A stretch of 64,000 nt of DNA from contig NZ_CP119787.1 of the NCBI RefSeq assembly GCF_029338255.1, positions 1,302,001 through 1,366,000 on the forward strand, written 5' to 3'. Within the stretch, counting starts at the first letter, position 1, and every line of letters starts with the position of its first letter. This DNA is from Haloarcula halobia (GTDB lineage Archaea; Halobacteriota; Halobacteria; Halobacteriales; Haloarculaceae). Of this stretch, positions 18,974-28,251 are shown piece after piece. Under the pieces are notes generated by a model. It worked only from the letters and a program-made list of their open reading frames with translations, made no database searches and was not told where the DNA came from. The position numbers and the translations under genes are program-made.

Positions 18974-21151
18974 ATGAGCCACGACGAGTTCCCGACCGAG
19001 GAGCCGGCGGTGGTGACCTGTGGACTGCCCTACGCCAACGGCGACCTGCACGTCGGCCACCTCCGTACCTACGTCGACGGGGACGCCCTCTCGCGTGCCC
19101 TGCGCCGCATCGGCCAGCAGACCGCCTTCGTCTGTGGGTCGGACATGCACGGGACGCCGGTCGCCGTCAACGCCGCCGAGGAGGGCGTCGAACCCGCCGA
19201 GTTCGCCCTGGAGTACCACGAGACCTACGCCGAGACGTTCCCGCAGTTCAACGTCGAGTTCGACAACTACGGCCACACCGACGACGAGACCAACACCGAG
19301 ATGACCCAGCGGTTCGTCCGCTCGTGGATCGACAACGGCCACGTCCACGAGAAGGAGATCGAGGTCGCCTGGGACACGGAGGAGGATCAGCCCCTGCCCG
19401 ACCGCTTCGTCGAGGGCACCTGTCCCTACTGTGGCGAGCACGCCCGCGGCGACGAGTGCGACGAGGGCTGTCAGCGCCACCTCGAACCCGGCGAGATCGA
19501 GGACCCCGTCAGCACCATCACGGGCAACCCCGCGGAGTACCGTACCCGCGAGCACAAGTTCCTCCGCCTGGCGGACTTCCAGGAGTACCTGCAGGGCCTC
19601 CTCGACCGCCTCGAGGGGACCGACAACGCACAGAACCAGCCCCGGGAGTGGATCGAGGGCGACCTGCAGGACCTCTGTATCACGCGGGACATGGACTGGG
19701 GTATCGACTACCCGGGGGGCAGCGTTGCTCCGGAGGAGCAACGTGAAGAAAGAAGCGGCAAAGCCGCAGACGCGGACGGCGACGGCGACGACCTGGTGCT
19801 GTACGTCTGGGTCGACGCCCCAATCGAGTACGTCTCCTCGACCAGGCAGTACTCCGAGCGGGTCGGCGCCGACGAGTACGACTGGGCGGACGTCTGGCTG
19901 GTCGACGGCGAGGAGCGCCACGGCACCGGGTGGGACGACGAGTGGACCGACGAGGGCGGCGAGATCATCCACGTCATCGGCCGCGACATCATCCAGCACC
20001 ACGCCGTCTTCTGGCCGGCGATGCTGCGCGGCGCGGGCTTCAACGAACCGCGGGCCATCCTCGCCACCGGTTTCGTCGGCATCGACGGCAAGGCCCTCTC
20101 TACCTCGCGGAACCGCGCCGTCTGGGCCGACGAGTACCTCGACGCGGGCTTCCACCCCGACCTGTTCCGGTACTACATCACGACCGGCGCCGGGCTCGAA
20201 TCCGACGTCGACTTCTCCTGGGACCGCTTCCAGGAGCGGGTCAACGGCGAACTGGTCGGCAACGTCGGGAACTTCATCTACCGCTCGCTGCTCTTTGCCG
20301 AGCGCAACTACGACGGGACGCCCGACGCCGACGTCAGCGGCGACGTCCGCGAGCGCATCGAGGACGCGCTCGACGAGTTCGAGCAGGCCGTGCGGGAGTA
20401 CGACGTCCGCTCGCTGGCCGAGGTCGCGATCGACCTCTCGAACTACGGCAACGAGTACATCCAGCGCAACGAGCCGTGGAACCTCGTCGGCGACGACCCC
20501 GACCGCGCCCGGCAGGTCATCCGCGACTGCGTGCAGCTGACGAAGGCCGTCGCCGTCGTGATGCAACCGGTCCTGCCGGGGAAGGCCGAACGGCTCTGGG
20601 GACAACTCGAGGAGGAAGGCTCCGTCGCCGACGTGTCCCTCGACACCGCTCTGGAGGCCCCGCCGGCCGAGTTCGGCGAGCCCGCAGAACTCTTCGAGAA
20701 GGTCGAGGACGACCACATCGAGGGCCTCAACGAGGAACTGGCCGAGCGCGTCGAGCGCGCGGCGTCGCCAGACGCCGCGAACGAAGACGGCGACGCCGAC
20801 GACGAGCCGGCCGACCTCCAGCCGCTCGTCGAGGAGCGCATCAGCTTCGAGGACTTCGAGGGCGTCGACATGCGCGTCGGCGAGATCCTCACCGCCGAGC
20901 CTGTCGAGGGTGCGGACAAGCTCCTCAAACTGGAGGTCGACATCGGCCACGAGGTCCGTCAGGTCGTCGCCGGCCTGCGCCAGCTCCACGACCACGAGGA
21001 CCTCCCCGGGACGCGGGTCATCCTGTTGGCCAACATGGAGCAAGCCGAGCTGTTCGGCGTCGAGTCCAACGGGATGGTGCTCGCCGCCGGCGAGGAGGCC
21101 GACCTGTTGACCACCCACGAGGACGCGCCCCTCGGGACGCGCGTCCGGTGA
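18974..21151 (+). CDS. metG: Methionyl-tRNA synthetase
   Basis: This class I synthetase of 725 residues charges tRNA-Met. The HIGH-like motif is HVGH in ANGDLHVGHLRTY. Zinc-knuckle cysteines lie near residue 155 (CPYCGEHARGDECDEGC), and the KMSKS loop is the variant GKALSTSR. A C-terminal OB-fold tRNA-binding domain covers about 615-725 (from ISFEDFEGVDMRVG). An acidic linker precedes it. Residues 251-265 come from an in-frame palindromic insert between the conserved GIDYPG and LVLYVWVDAP segments. The insert does not interrupt a catalytic motif. Confidence 0.97.
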   Translation: MSHDEFPTEEPAVVTCGLPYANGDLHVGHLRTYVDGDALSRALRRIGQQTAFVCGSDMHGTPVAVNAAEEGVEPAEFALEYHETYAETFPQFNVEFDNYGHTDDETNTEMTQRFVRSWIDNGHVHEKEIEVAWDTEEDQPLPDRFVEGTCPYCGEHARGDECDEGCQRHLEPGEIEDPVSTITGNPAEYRTREHKFLRLADFQEYLQGLLDRLEGTDNAQNQPREWIEGDLQDLCITRDMDWGIDYPGGSVAPEEQREERSGKAADADGDGDDLVLYVWVDAPIEYVSSTRQYSERVGADEYDWADVWLVDGEERHGTGWDDEWTDEGGEIIHVIGRDIIQHHAVFWPAMLRGAGFNEPRAILATGFVGIDGKALSTSRNRAVWADEYLDAGFHPDLFRYYITTGAGLESDVDFSWDRFQERVNGELVGNVGNFIYRSLLFAERNYDGTPDADVSGDVRERIEDALDEFEQAVREYDVRSLAEVAIDLSNYGNEYIQRNEPWNLVGDDPDRARQVIRDCVQLTKAVAVVMQPVLPGKAERLWGQLEEEGSVADVSLDTALEAPPAEFGEPAELFEKVEDDHIEGLNEELAERVERAASPDAANEDGDADDEPADLQPLVEERISFEDFEGVDMRVGEILTAEPVEGADKLLKLEVDIGHEVRQVVAGLRQLHDHEDLPGTRVILLANMEQAELFGVESNGMVLAAGEEADLLTTHEDAPLGTRVR
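19724..19767 (+). repeat. In-frame palindromic insert in metG: two adjacent hairpins
   Basis: GTTGCTCC-GGA-GGAGCAAC (19724-19742) is followed by GCGGC-AAA-GCCGC (19755-19767). Both are perfect hairpins with 3-base loops. Together they encode a hydrophilic VAPEEQREERSGKAA segment in a variable loop of the enzyme. This has the form of a small mobile palindromic element captured in a gene. Confidence 0.6.
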
Positions 21152-21192
21152 GGTCACGAGGCCTTTTGTAGCCACGACACGTATCGCCGTGC

Positions 21193-21612
21193 ATGCCAGA
21201 CGACGGCGGGTGGCGACAGTCAGAGGAGGAACGCGACGTCGTCCAGCACGAGCACCGCCAGTCCGTCCGCGAGGAGTCAGACGGCGGTTCCGAGCCCGGA
21301 GCCGGCGCGCTCGACGCCGAGACACTGGTCGACGCCGTGCCGGACCAGATGGTCCAGGAGACCGAGGACGACGACGAGGGCGCGGTCGCCGGGTCGTTCG
21401 CGCCGGACCTCGAGGTCCGCCCGGGGACGCCCCGTTTCGAGAACGTCGTCTTCGTCGCGCTGGGCGTCTACGTCGCCATCCTCGCCGTCGGACGGATGTT
21501 CGTCGGCGCGTCGATGTACACCCCCGAGACGCTGGGCGCGCTCACGGTCGGCGTCATCGCCGGTACCGCACTCCTCTATGGCCTTTTCACCCGGACCAAC
21601 CCGGACACTTAA
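21193..21612 (+). CDS. Small two-helix membrane protein, acidic N-terminus
   Basis: The 139-residue protein has an acidic cytoplasmic-type first 75 residues and two membrane helices (about 85-103 and 115-133). It belongs to a group of conserved haloarchaeal membrane proteins of unknown role. It lies 41 bases after metG and just before the NfeD gene, whose TTAAT box overlaps this stop codon, so the two are probably transcribed separately. Confidence 0.72.
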   Translation: MPDDGGWRQSEEERDVVQHEHRQSVREESDGGSEPGAGALDAETLVDAVPDQMVQETEDDDEGAVAGSFAPDLEVRPGTPRFENVVFVALGVYVAILAVGRMFVGASMYTPETLGALTVGVIAGTALLYGLFTRTNPDT

Positions 21613-21636
21613 TCCCGTGCCGACACTACAGTAGGT

Positions 21637-22233
21637 ATGGTCGACCCGCTGACCGTCGCGCCCCTCGCCCCTCTCCAGGCAGAATCACTGTTCAGTCTCT
21701 CGCTTTCCCTGCTGCTGTTCCTGGCCGGGTCGGGGCTCATCGTGGCGGAGGCGTTCGCCCCGGGGACGCACTTCTTCGTCCTCGGGGTGGCCCTGCTGAC
21801 CGCGGGGCTGGTCGGGCTGTTCATCCCGGCCGGACTCGGCATCTTCGCCCCCCTGATCCTCGCTGCCGTCGTTCTGCTCTCGACGGGCGCCACGCTGTGG
21901 GGCTATCGGAAACTCGACTTCGCCGGCGGCGAGCGGGGCGTGACACTCTCGTCGAGTTCCCTCCGGGGTCAGTTCGGCACCGTCACCGAACGGGTCACGA
22001 CGACGGACGGCGAGGTCAAACTGGAAGACGGGGGCTTCAACCCCTACTATCAGGCCCGGAGCGTCGACGGCGTCATCGAGGTCGGCACCGAGGTGATGGT
22101 GGTCGACCCCGGTGGCGGCAACGTGCTCGAGGTCGAGTCGGTCGAGGGGACCGACGACATCGACCGGGAACTCGAGCGGGACCGTCAGCGGACCGACGAC
22201 CGGGAGTCCGAATTCGAATCCGAGACGACCTGA
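21637..22233 (+). CDS. NfeD-family membrane protein
   Basis: The 198-residue protein has three or four membrane helices in the first 95 residues and a C-terminal OB-like NfeD domain (about 105-170, around GQFGTVTERV and GTEVMVVDPGG). NfeD proteins are typically encoded next to SPFH/stomatin proteins and partner with them at the membrane. The next gene is exactly such a partner. No N-terminal ClpP-like protease domain is present, so this is the short form. The ATG is 25-30 bases from a TTAAT box. Confidence 0.88.
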   Translation: MVDPLTVAPLAPLQAESLFSLSLSLLLFLAGSGLIVAEAFAPGTHFFVLGVALLTAGLVGLFIPAGLGIFAPLILAAVVLLSTGATLWGYRKLDFAGGERGVTLSSSSLRGQFGTVTERVTTTDGEVKLEDGGFNPYYQARSVDGVIEVGTEVMVVDPGGGNVLEVESVEGTDDIDRELERDRQRTDDRESEFESETT

Positions 22234-22306
22234 CCGGTTGCGAATCGCAGGTTCCTGTCACGGGTACCCAAGGTTTTTCTTTCACCGAGTCCGAGTCTTC
22301 GGTGTA

Positions 22307-23497
22307 ATGTTCCCCGCGTTAGTGCCGCTACAACTGTTAGGAGGCATCATCGGCTTCGTCACCGTCGTCCTCCTCATCATGGCCATCGCGCTGGTGTACT
22401 CCAGCGTCGTCATCATCCGCCCGTACCAGAAAGGCGCGTACACCGTCCTCGGGACGTACCGTGGCATCCTCGATCAGGGGATCCACTTCATCTACCCGTT
22501 CGTCTCGGACGTCACCCGCTTCGACATGCGGACCCAGACGCTCGACGTCCCGCGACAGGAAGCCATCACCCGCGACAACTCGCCGGTCACCGCCGACGCC
22601 GTCGTCTACATCAAGGTGATGGACCCCAAGAAGGCGTTCCTCGAGGTCGACAACTACGAGCGCGCCGTCTCCAACCTCGCACAGACCACCCTCCGTGCCG
22701 TCCTGGGTGACATGGAACTCGACGACACCCTCAACAAACGAGGGGAGATCAACGCCCGCATCCGCAAAGAACTCGACGAACCCACCGACGAGTGGGGGGT
22801 CCGCGTCGAGAGCGTGGAGGTCCGCGAGGTCAACCCCTCGAAGGACGTCCAGCAGGCCATGGAGCAACAGACCTCCGCCGAGCGGAAACGCCGTGCCATG
22901 ATCCTGGAAGCCCAGGGTGAACGGCGCTCCGCCATCGAGACGGCGGAAGGTGACAAGCAGTCCAACATCATCCGCGCACAGGGTGAAAAGCAGAGTCAGA
23001 TCCTCGAAGCGCAGGGTGACGCCATCTCGACGGTCCTCAGAGCGAAGTCTGCCGAGTCGATGGGCGAGCGCGCCATCATCGACAAGGGCATGGAGACGCT
23101 CTCGGAGATCGGTCAGGGCGAATCGACGACGTTCGTCCTGCCCCAGGAACTCACGTCGCTGGTCGGCCGCTACGGCAAGCACCTCTCGGGGTCCGACGTC
23201 AAGGAGAACGGTCACGTCCTCGAGGGCCTGGAGTTCGACGAGGAGGCCCGGGAGATGCTCGGTCTCGACGACATCGAAGAGATTCTCGGGCAGATCGACC
23301 AGGAAGCGCAGGTCGACGTCGAGGCCATGGAACAGGAGGCCCAGAAGATCAAACACGGCGAGGACGCCGGCGTCGACAGCGCCGACGAAGTCATCGAAGA
23401 GATGGACGCCGAGATCGACGACGACCCGGCCGCGACCGACGTCGCTGGCGGCCCCGACGACACGACGCGAACGTCGGAGGTCGACAAGGACAACTAA
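22307..23497 (+). CDS. SPFH/stomatin-like membrane scaffold protein
   Basis: The 396-residue protein has one N-terminal membrane helix (about 8-32). It is followed by an SPFH/band-7 domain with RPYQKGAYTVLGTYRGIL and the DVPRQEAITRDNSPVTADAVVYIKV core. An Ala/Glu-rich helical region with repeated EAQGE-type motifs (about 195-245) drives oligomerisation, and an acidic tail ends the protein. Such proteins form large membrane rings that organise lipids and proteases. The upstream NfeD gene supports this. The acidic tail is longer than in bacterial stomatins. Confidence 0.93.
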   Translation: MFPALVPLQLLGGIIGFVTVVLLIMAIALVYSSVVIIRPYQKGAYTVLGTYRGILDQGIHFIYPFVSDVTRFDMRTQTLDVPRQEAITRDNSPVTADAVVYIKVMDPKKAFLEVDNYERAVSNLAQTTLRAVLGDMELDDTLNKRGEINARIRKELDEPTDEWGVRVESVEVREVNPSKDVQQAMEQQTSAERKRRAMILEAQGERRSAIETAEGDKQSNIIRAQGEKQSQILEAQGDAISTVLRAKSAESMGERAIIDKGMETLSEIGQGESTTFVLPQELTSLVGRYGKHLSGSDVKENGHVLEGLEFDEEAREMLGLDDIEEILGQIDQEAQVDVEAMEQEAQKIKHGEDAGVDSADEVIEEMDAEIDDDPAATDVAGGPDDTTRTSEVDKDN

Positions 23498-23547
23498 CGA
23501 CTAGCCAGGCGAAGACGTTTTATTACCCAGCCACCTTTTCGGTAGCA

Positions 23548-24153
23548 ATGACACGTGAGGGCGACGTGGACGAGGACAAGCGAGCCACGCTCCGTCGCTT
23601 TGCCGCCCTCGGTGCAGCGAGCCCGTTTGCCCGGTTCGCCGACAGCGGGAGCGACAGCGACGCCCCTGACGCTATCGCCGGCTACGTCTCCGCCAATCCG
23701 GGCACCCACTTCTCGAAACTCCGCGACGACCTCAAACTGGGCACCGGCGAGGCCCAGCACCACCTCCACCGCCTGGAGAACGAACGTGTCGTCGCTTCCC
23801 GGAAAGACGGCGATTACCGGCGGTACTTCCCCGCCGGCCAGTTCTCGGAGACCGAACAGGTGACACTGGGGTACCTCCGCCGGGAGACGCCCCGCGGGAT
23901 GCTCGTGGCGCTCCTCCGGAACCCCGCAGTGACGGCCTCCGAACTGGCGAGCGAACTGGGCGTCTCGCGGCCCACCATCAGCAACTACGCGGGTGAACTC
24001 GAGGCCGCGGGCCTGCTCTCACGAGACGACGGCTACGCCGTCACCGAACCGGAGACGATTCTGCTGCTCTTGGTCCGGTACGCCGACTCCTTTGGCGACG
24101 ACGCCGCGGCACTCGCGAGCGAGGCGGGCTCGCTCGTCCGGTACGACCCGTAG
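23548..24153 (+). CDS. Double winged-helix transcription regulator
   Basis: The 201-residue protein has two winged-helix domains. The first is at about 42-98 (HFSKLRDDLKLGTGEAQHHL). The second is at about 112-165, where the recognition helix reads SELASELGVSRPTISNYAGEL. The first 40 residues contain an RRFAALGAA stretch but no good membrane segment. A TTTATTA box 23-29 bases before the ATG indicates a leaderless transcript of its own, although it follows the SPFH gene by only 50 bases. Its targets are unknown. Confidence 0.85.
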   Translation: MTREGDVDEDKRATLRRFAALGAASPFARFADSGSDSDAPDAIAGYVSANPGTHFSKLRDDLKLGTGEAQHHLHRLENERVVASRKDGDYRRYFPAGQFSETEQVTLGYLRRETPRGMLVALLRNPAVTASELASELGVSRPTISNYAGELEAAGLLSRDDGYAVTEPETILLLLVRYADSFGDDAAALASEAGSLVRYDP

Positions 24154-24317
24154 CGACGCGCTCGTGGGCCCGGAGCGACCTGATCGTTTCGTGCGTAGCG
24201 TCGCGACCGGACGGCCCGCGTCGGTCCAGCATTTCGCGAGCGGTAATGGACTGTTACCGCCGACCAGCTGCCGGCCGTGAGGAGCTAACTAATACTGATT
24301 CGCAAGTATCTGATGGC

Positions 24318-25541
24318 GTGAGTTATAAAAAATCCGACACTGTTGGCCGGCGAACGTTCGTAAAGACACTCGGCGCAATCGGCGTGGCGGGCGCGTTCGC
24401 GTCGTCTGCGAGTGCCTCGAGTCACACCGTCCAGAACATGGTCGACGACGCGTCGGCGGGCGATACTGTCTCGGTGCCCGCCGGGACCTACCCGGAGACG
24501 GTCACCGTCGACAAGGCCCTGACGCTCGTGGGTCCGAACGCCGGTCTCCACCCGGAGTACGACTCGCGCGGGCCCGAGGCGACCCTCGAGGGGTTCCGAA
24601 TCGGGGCCGACGATGTCTCTCTCGACGGCTTCCGCGTCGCCGACGGGACGAAAGGCGTCGCGAGCGTCGGGAGCGGTTCGACTTGGAGTTCGATCAGCGT
24701 CACCCACACCGACTTCGACTCGCTCTCCGAGTGGCCGGTCCTCCACGGGTTTGGCTCCGGTGGCGGCGTCGGAACCAAGGACTGGACCGTCTCCCAGAGC
24801 CGCATCGCGAACATCACCGGCGACAACATCACCGGTATCGTCCTGTTCAACGTCGACGGCGTGACGCTGGAGCGCAACCACGTCGAACACGCCACCTCCG
24901 GCGTGAGCGGCCGGCGGGGTCACAACCTCGATGGGTGCAGCGACGTGACGATGACCGACTGTCACGTCGACATGGGGCTCCGGTCGCCGTCGAACTCCCT
25001 CGCCAGTTTCAACGCGGCCCGCTACTCGCTCCAGCTGTCCATGAGCGACCAGTCCGTCTCGGACGTCCACGTGTGTAACAACACGTTCATGGGCGGCTAC
25101 GACTGCGTCGTCACGCTCGGGAACGGCGACATCAGCGATGTCGAACTCGTCAACAACACGCTCACGGACAACGTCATCGGCGTTCGTCCGCAGGCGGGGA
25201 CGAACTCCTCCACCGGGAGCGTCTCTCGCTTCACGATTCAGCGCAACGATATCGCCGACCAGGTGTACGGTATCTTCGTCGACGACGGCGGCAGCAGCGG
25301 CGACCCCTACACGGACTTCGCTGCAAACCTGAACGACCTGTCCGGGAACGACCTCGGCCTGCTGGTGCAGTCCGGGGCGAACGTCACGGACGGCATCGAC
25401 GCCGAGCGCAACTGGTGGGGTGACCGGAGCGGGGCGGACGGGAACGTCGCTGACCCGGATGAACTGGCGAGCACGAAGCCGTGGCTACGCAACGAGCAGG
25501 CGGCGGGCACCGTCCCCGGCAAGGGCTGTCTCGACGACTGA
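24318..25541 (+). CDS. Tat-exported right-handed beta-helix protein
   Basis: A twin-arginine signal (GRRTFVKTLGAIGVAGAFA) near the start sends this 407-residue protein folded across the membrane, with likely cleavage after ASA. The mature part begins with a periplasmic-copper-binding-like VPAGTYPETVTVDKALTLVGPNAG segment. It continues as repeated short beta coils with Asn ladders (parallel beta-helix) and closes with IDAERNWWGD. Pectate-lyase-like proteins share the fold, but no catalytic set is recognisable. The GTG start is preferred because a TAATAC box lies about 27 bases before it; ATG at 24246 is the alternative. Confidence 0.83.
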   Translation: MSYKKSDTVGRRTFVKTLGAIGVAGAFASSASASSHTVQNMVDDASAGDTVSVPAGTYPETVTVDKALTLVGPNAGLHPEYDSRGPEATLEGFRIGADDVSLDGFRVADGTKGVASVGSGSTWSSISVTHTDFDSLSEWPVLHGFGSGGGVGTKDWTVSQSRIANITGDNITGIVLFNVDGVTLERNHVEHATSGVSGRRGHNLDGCSDVTMTDCHVDMGLRSPSNSLASFNAARYSLQLSMSDQSVSDVHVCNNTFMGGYDCVVTLGNGDISDVELVNNTLTDNVIGVRPQAGTNSSTGSVSRFTIQRNDIADQVYGIFVDDGGSSGDPYTDFAANLNDLSGNDLGLLVQSGANVTDGIDAERNWWGDRSGADGNVADPDELASTKPWLRNEQAAGTVPGKGCLDD

Positions 25542-25720
25542 GTTTCTCCCCGGGACTCCATCCGTGGTGGCGTCCGGAAAATGAGTACGCGACCCCCGCG
25601 AAAGCGCGGTCCGACAGGGCGTGGCGGAGTTCCCGACTCATAGTGACTGCTGTGAGTCATTTCGGTACCAACCGCACGACTACGTGCGGTCGTACCGGTA
25701 AACAGTCACAGCAATCACTA

Positions 25721-25963
25721 TCAGGCCTCGACCATCCACGTCGTCGAAGAGGAGTAGCCCCACTTCTCGACGTCGAGGCCGTGCTCGCCCTCGGCGATGG
25801 CGGACATGTTCGTCCCCACCTCTTTGGCCGACAGGCCGAGTTCCTCGCCGATGAGCCGGGACTTGAAGTACGTCTGCTCGCCGGCGTGGGTCCGCAGGTA
25901 CTCGAGGATTCGGCGCTGTTTCTCCGAGAGTCGCGTGTCGGCCGCCTGTGCTGTCGCGCTCAT
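25721..25963 (-). CDS. Small winged-helix-like haloarchaeal protein
   Basis: The 80-residue protein contains a helix-turn-helix-like segment (QRRILEYLRTHAGEQTYFKSR and LGLSAKEVGTNMSAI) and ends in a wing-like WGYSSSTTWMV strand. It resembles a widespread haloarchaeal small-protein family (DUF7123-type, from memory). DNA binding is likely but unproven. The region between it and the TRAM gene (25964-26180) is a divergent promoter without a further gene. Confidence 0.75.
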   Translation of the reverse strand: MSATAQAADTRLSEKQRRILEYLRTHAGEQTYFKSRLIGEELGLSAKEVGTNMSAIAEGEHGLDVEKWGYSSSTTWMVEA

Positions 25964-26180
25964 TGTACACCTCTTGCTACACACGAAGCCCCCTTAGCAG
26001 ATTTGGTACGAACGGTTAACGCCGCGCCCTCGTGCGGTTTTCCGACCGGGTTCCGCTCCGGGCGGGTCGCCCGGGGTCGTTTCCACCCCGGGTTGGTACA
26101 GGTGGTTAACACGCGCCTGTCGGGCGTCGGCAGTTCTTTTATACTGGCCACACATTACGGCGAACAGAGGTCTATCACGT

Positions 26181-26585
26181 ATGGAAATCTCGGATCAACT
26201 CCTGTGTCTGTTCAGTGCTGACGTCACCGACGAGGGTGACCGCTACGTCGTCGAGGTACCGCGCCGCGAGATCGAGACCGGGTCCGTCGAGGCCGGCGGG
26301 ACGTACCGCGTCGCGCTAATCTCGGCCGAGGCGGGGACCGAGGCCAGCGACGAGGACGGCACGCCCGAGACGCCACCGGACCAGCCCCAGCCCCCGGTCG
26401 AACCCGGCGAGACGCGCTACGTCGAGATCGAGGACATCGGCAAGCAGGGCGACGGCATCGCCCGCGTCGAGCGTGGCTACGTCATCATCGTCCCCGGCGC
26501 CGACATCGGCGAGCGCGTGAAAATAGAGGTGACGGAAGTGAAGTCGAACTTCGCGGTCGGCGAAATCATCGACGACGGCGTCTAG
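26181..26585 (+). CDS. TRAM-domain protein, probable RNA binder
   Basis: The 134-residue protein has a variable acidic, Pro-rich first half and a C-terminal TRAM domain (about 72-132) with the signature IEDIGKQGDGIARVERGYVIIVPGA and a final VGEIID. TRAM domains form small beta barrels that bind RNA, and in archaea stand-alone versions have been proposed as RNA chaperones. The N-terminal extension distinguishes it from minimal TRAM proteins. A TTTATA box lies about 40 bases before the ATG, implying a short 5' leader. Confidence 0.9.
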   Translation: MEISDQLLCLFSADVTDEGDRYVVEVPRREIETGSVEAGGTYRVALISAEAGTEASDEDGTPETPPDQPQPPVEPGETRYVEIEDIGKQGDGIARVERGYVIIVPGADIGERVKIEVTEVKSNFAVGEIIDDGV

Positions 26586-26653
26586 TCGGACTCTCTCGTT
26601 TTCGACGTCGATGGACTCCAGCCCCGTAGCGGCCGCCACTCCCCGTCTCGCGG

Positions 26654-27373
26654 TCACTCCTCGTAGGCGGTCCCGTCGGGTCGTTTCGCGCCCTCCGAGT
26701 CGTGGACGACGACCTCGCTCTCCGGGTTCGCCGGGGCGTAGTTGTCGCGGACCCCGATGGCCTCCTCGAGTTCCCGCACGGCGCGCTCCTTGAGCGCAGT
26801 CGCCAGTTCTTCGGCGTGGTCCCTGTCGATGTCGCGGCCCAGCCCCTCACACTCGTGGGCGTTGAGCGTCACCTCGTCGTCGTCGCCCGCGTCTCGTGGG
26901 TCCAGCGAGACACTGTCGACGGCCTCACCCATGGGCTGACTGGTGCCCCCGAGCGCCACGCTGAACGGATACGTCTGGCAGATGAGCGGGCGGTCCTCGT
27001 GGACCGTACACGCTCCCACGCCACCCTCGTCTTCGGTGTAGAAGGTACAGTCCCCGCAGTCGTCGGTCTGGAGGGCCCACTCGAACGTCTCGCCCTCGGG
27101 ACCGTCCGGCCCGTCCTGCAGGCCGTAGGGCATCGGTCGTGCGACGTCCCGGAAGTCGTAGTCGCCGGCGGCCTGCAGGTCGCGAATCTCGTCGGGGAAC
27201 ACCGTAGCGGTGTGTGGCTCCGGGTCGTCGCTGTCCCCGCCACAGGCCGTCTCGCCGGCCCTACAGCAGGCCCCACAGCGCGTACACTCGAACCCGATGG
27301 TCTCGATGGCGTCGGCCAGCGCCGCCACCTCCAGGTCCCGTGCGCGTTCGAGCTCCGCTTCGAGCGATTCCAC
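26654..27373 (-). CDS. YkgJ-family cysteine-cluster protein
   Basis: The 239-residue protein has the cysteine arrangement of the YkgJ/CxxCxxCC family: CTRCGACC near residue 32, CGDCTFY in the middle, and CTVHEDRPLICQTYPF after it. Such proteins probably bind zinc or an Fe-S cluster; their reaction is unknown. The GTG start is placed at the beginning of the conserved coiled helix ESLEAELERARDLEV, since longer in-frame versions run into the next gene on this strand. It is the downstream gene of the MBL-fold gene. Confidence 0.8.
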   Translation of the reverse strand: MESLEAELERARDLEVAALADAIETIGFECTRCGACCRAGETACGGDSDDPEPHTATVFPDEIRDLQAAGDYDFRDVARPMPYGLQDGPDGPEGETFEWALQTDDCGDCTFYTEDEGGVGACTVHEDRPLICQTYPFSVALGGTSQPMGEAVDSVSLDPRDAGDDDEVTLNAHECEGLGRDIDRDHAEELATALKERAVRELEEAIGVRDNYAPANPESEVVVHDSEGAKRPDGTAYEE

Positions 27374-27422
27374 ACGCTCTCTACCGTCGGGACGGACAAA
27401 AGGGGCCCGACCTCGGCGGCGC

Positions 27423-28199
27423 TCAGGCGGGCGTCGCTCGCTCGCCGTCCCACGCCAGGTCGCCCTCGACGGCGAGTTTCTCGAGGTGGGCGACCACCGT
27501 CGCGCGGGCGAGGGCACGGACGCCGCGCAGGTCCTTGTCGTAGGCCGCCGCGAGTATCTCGTCGGGCGTGGCGGCCCCCGCCTCGACGGCCGCCCGGACG
27601 CGTCGTTCCCGGTCGAGTCGGTGGGCGACGAGGCGACGGCAGGTCACCCGCGGCGAGTCGATCGGCGGGCCGTGACTGGGTGCCAGTCGGGCCGGAGCGA
27701 GCGCGTGCAGGCGGCGCAACGAGGTCAGGTACGCCCGCAGGTCGCCCTCGGGCGCGCCCACGGCGACGCTCCCCTCGGCGACGGCCAGGTCGCCGCTCAC
27801 GACGGTGTCGCCGGCCACGAAGGCGACGTGTTCGGGTGCGTGCCCGGGTGTCTCGAGGGCCCGTACGGGACCGTCGCCGGTCGGCATCGCGGTGGCGACG
27901 GTGAACGTCCGGTCGGGCGTCACGCCGGTCGCTCGCTCGAAGGCGTCGGCTCGTCCCCGCCTGGCCCAGACGGTGGCGTCGTGGGCGTCGGCGTAGTGGG
28001 CGACGGCGTCGACGTGGTCCGGGTGGTGGTGGGTGACGGCGACGTGGGCGACAGACCGGTCGGCGAGCGCCGCGTCGAGGGCGTCGGTGCGTGCCGCCGG
28101 GTCGACGAGCACCGCGTCGCTGCCCCCGAGCACGTACGCGGCGGTCTGGCCGGTCGGTGCCCGCGTAGACACCGGCAGGTCGACTCTCGTCACGTCCAT
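27423..28199 (-). CDS. Metallo-beta-lactamase-fold hydrolase
   Basis: The 258-residue protein carries the metal motif THHHPDHVD (about residues 55-64). Further conserved His residues follow (ETPGHAPEHVAF and APSHGPP), so a two-metal hydrolase site is complete. The last 50 residues form a winged-helix-like extension, as in LACTB2/glyoxalase-II-like members. The substrate could be an RNA or a thioester. It is on the same strand as the YkgJ gene and 50 bases upstream of it. Confidence 0.88.
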   Translation of the reverse strand: MDVTRVDLPVSTRAPTGQTAAYVLGGSDAVLVDPAARTDALDAALADRSVAHVAVTHHHPDHVDAVAHYADAHDATVWARRGRADAFERATGVTPDRTFTVATAMPTGDGPVRALETPGHAPEHVAFVAGDTVVSGDLAVAEGSVAVGAPEGDLRAYLTSLRRLHALAPARLAPSHGPPIDSPRVTCRRLVAHRLDRERRVRAAVEAGAATPDEILAAAYDKDLRGVRALARATVVAHLEKLAVEGDLAWDGERATPA

Positions 28200-28251
28200 C
28201 GGATAGACGCAGGGCGTCGAGGATGAAGAACGAGGCGGTCTGTGGACGCGC

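Noticed and set aside
18431-21325. A 964-codon minus-strand frame across metG
   Set aside because: Same effect: metG on the other strand has all synthetase motifs, and this frame has none.
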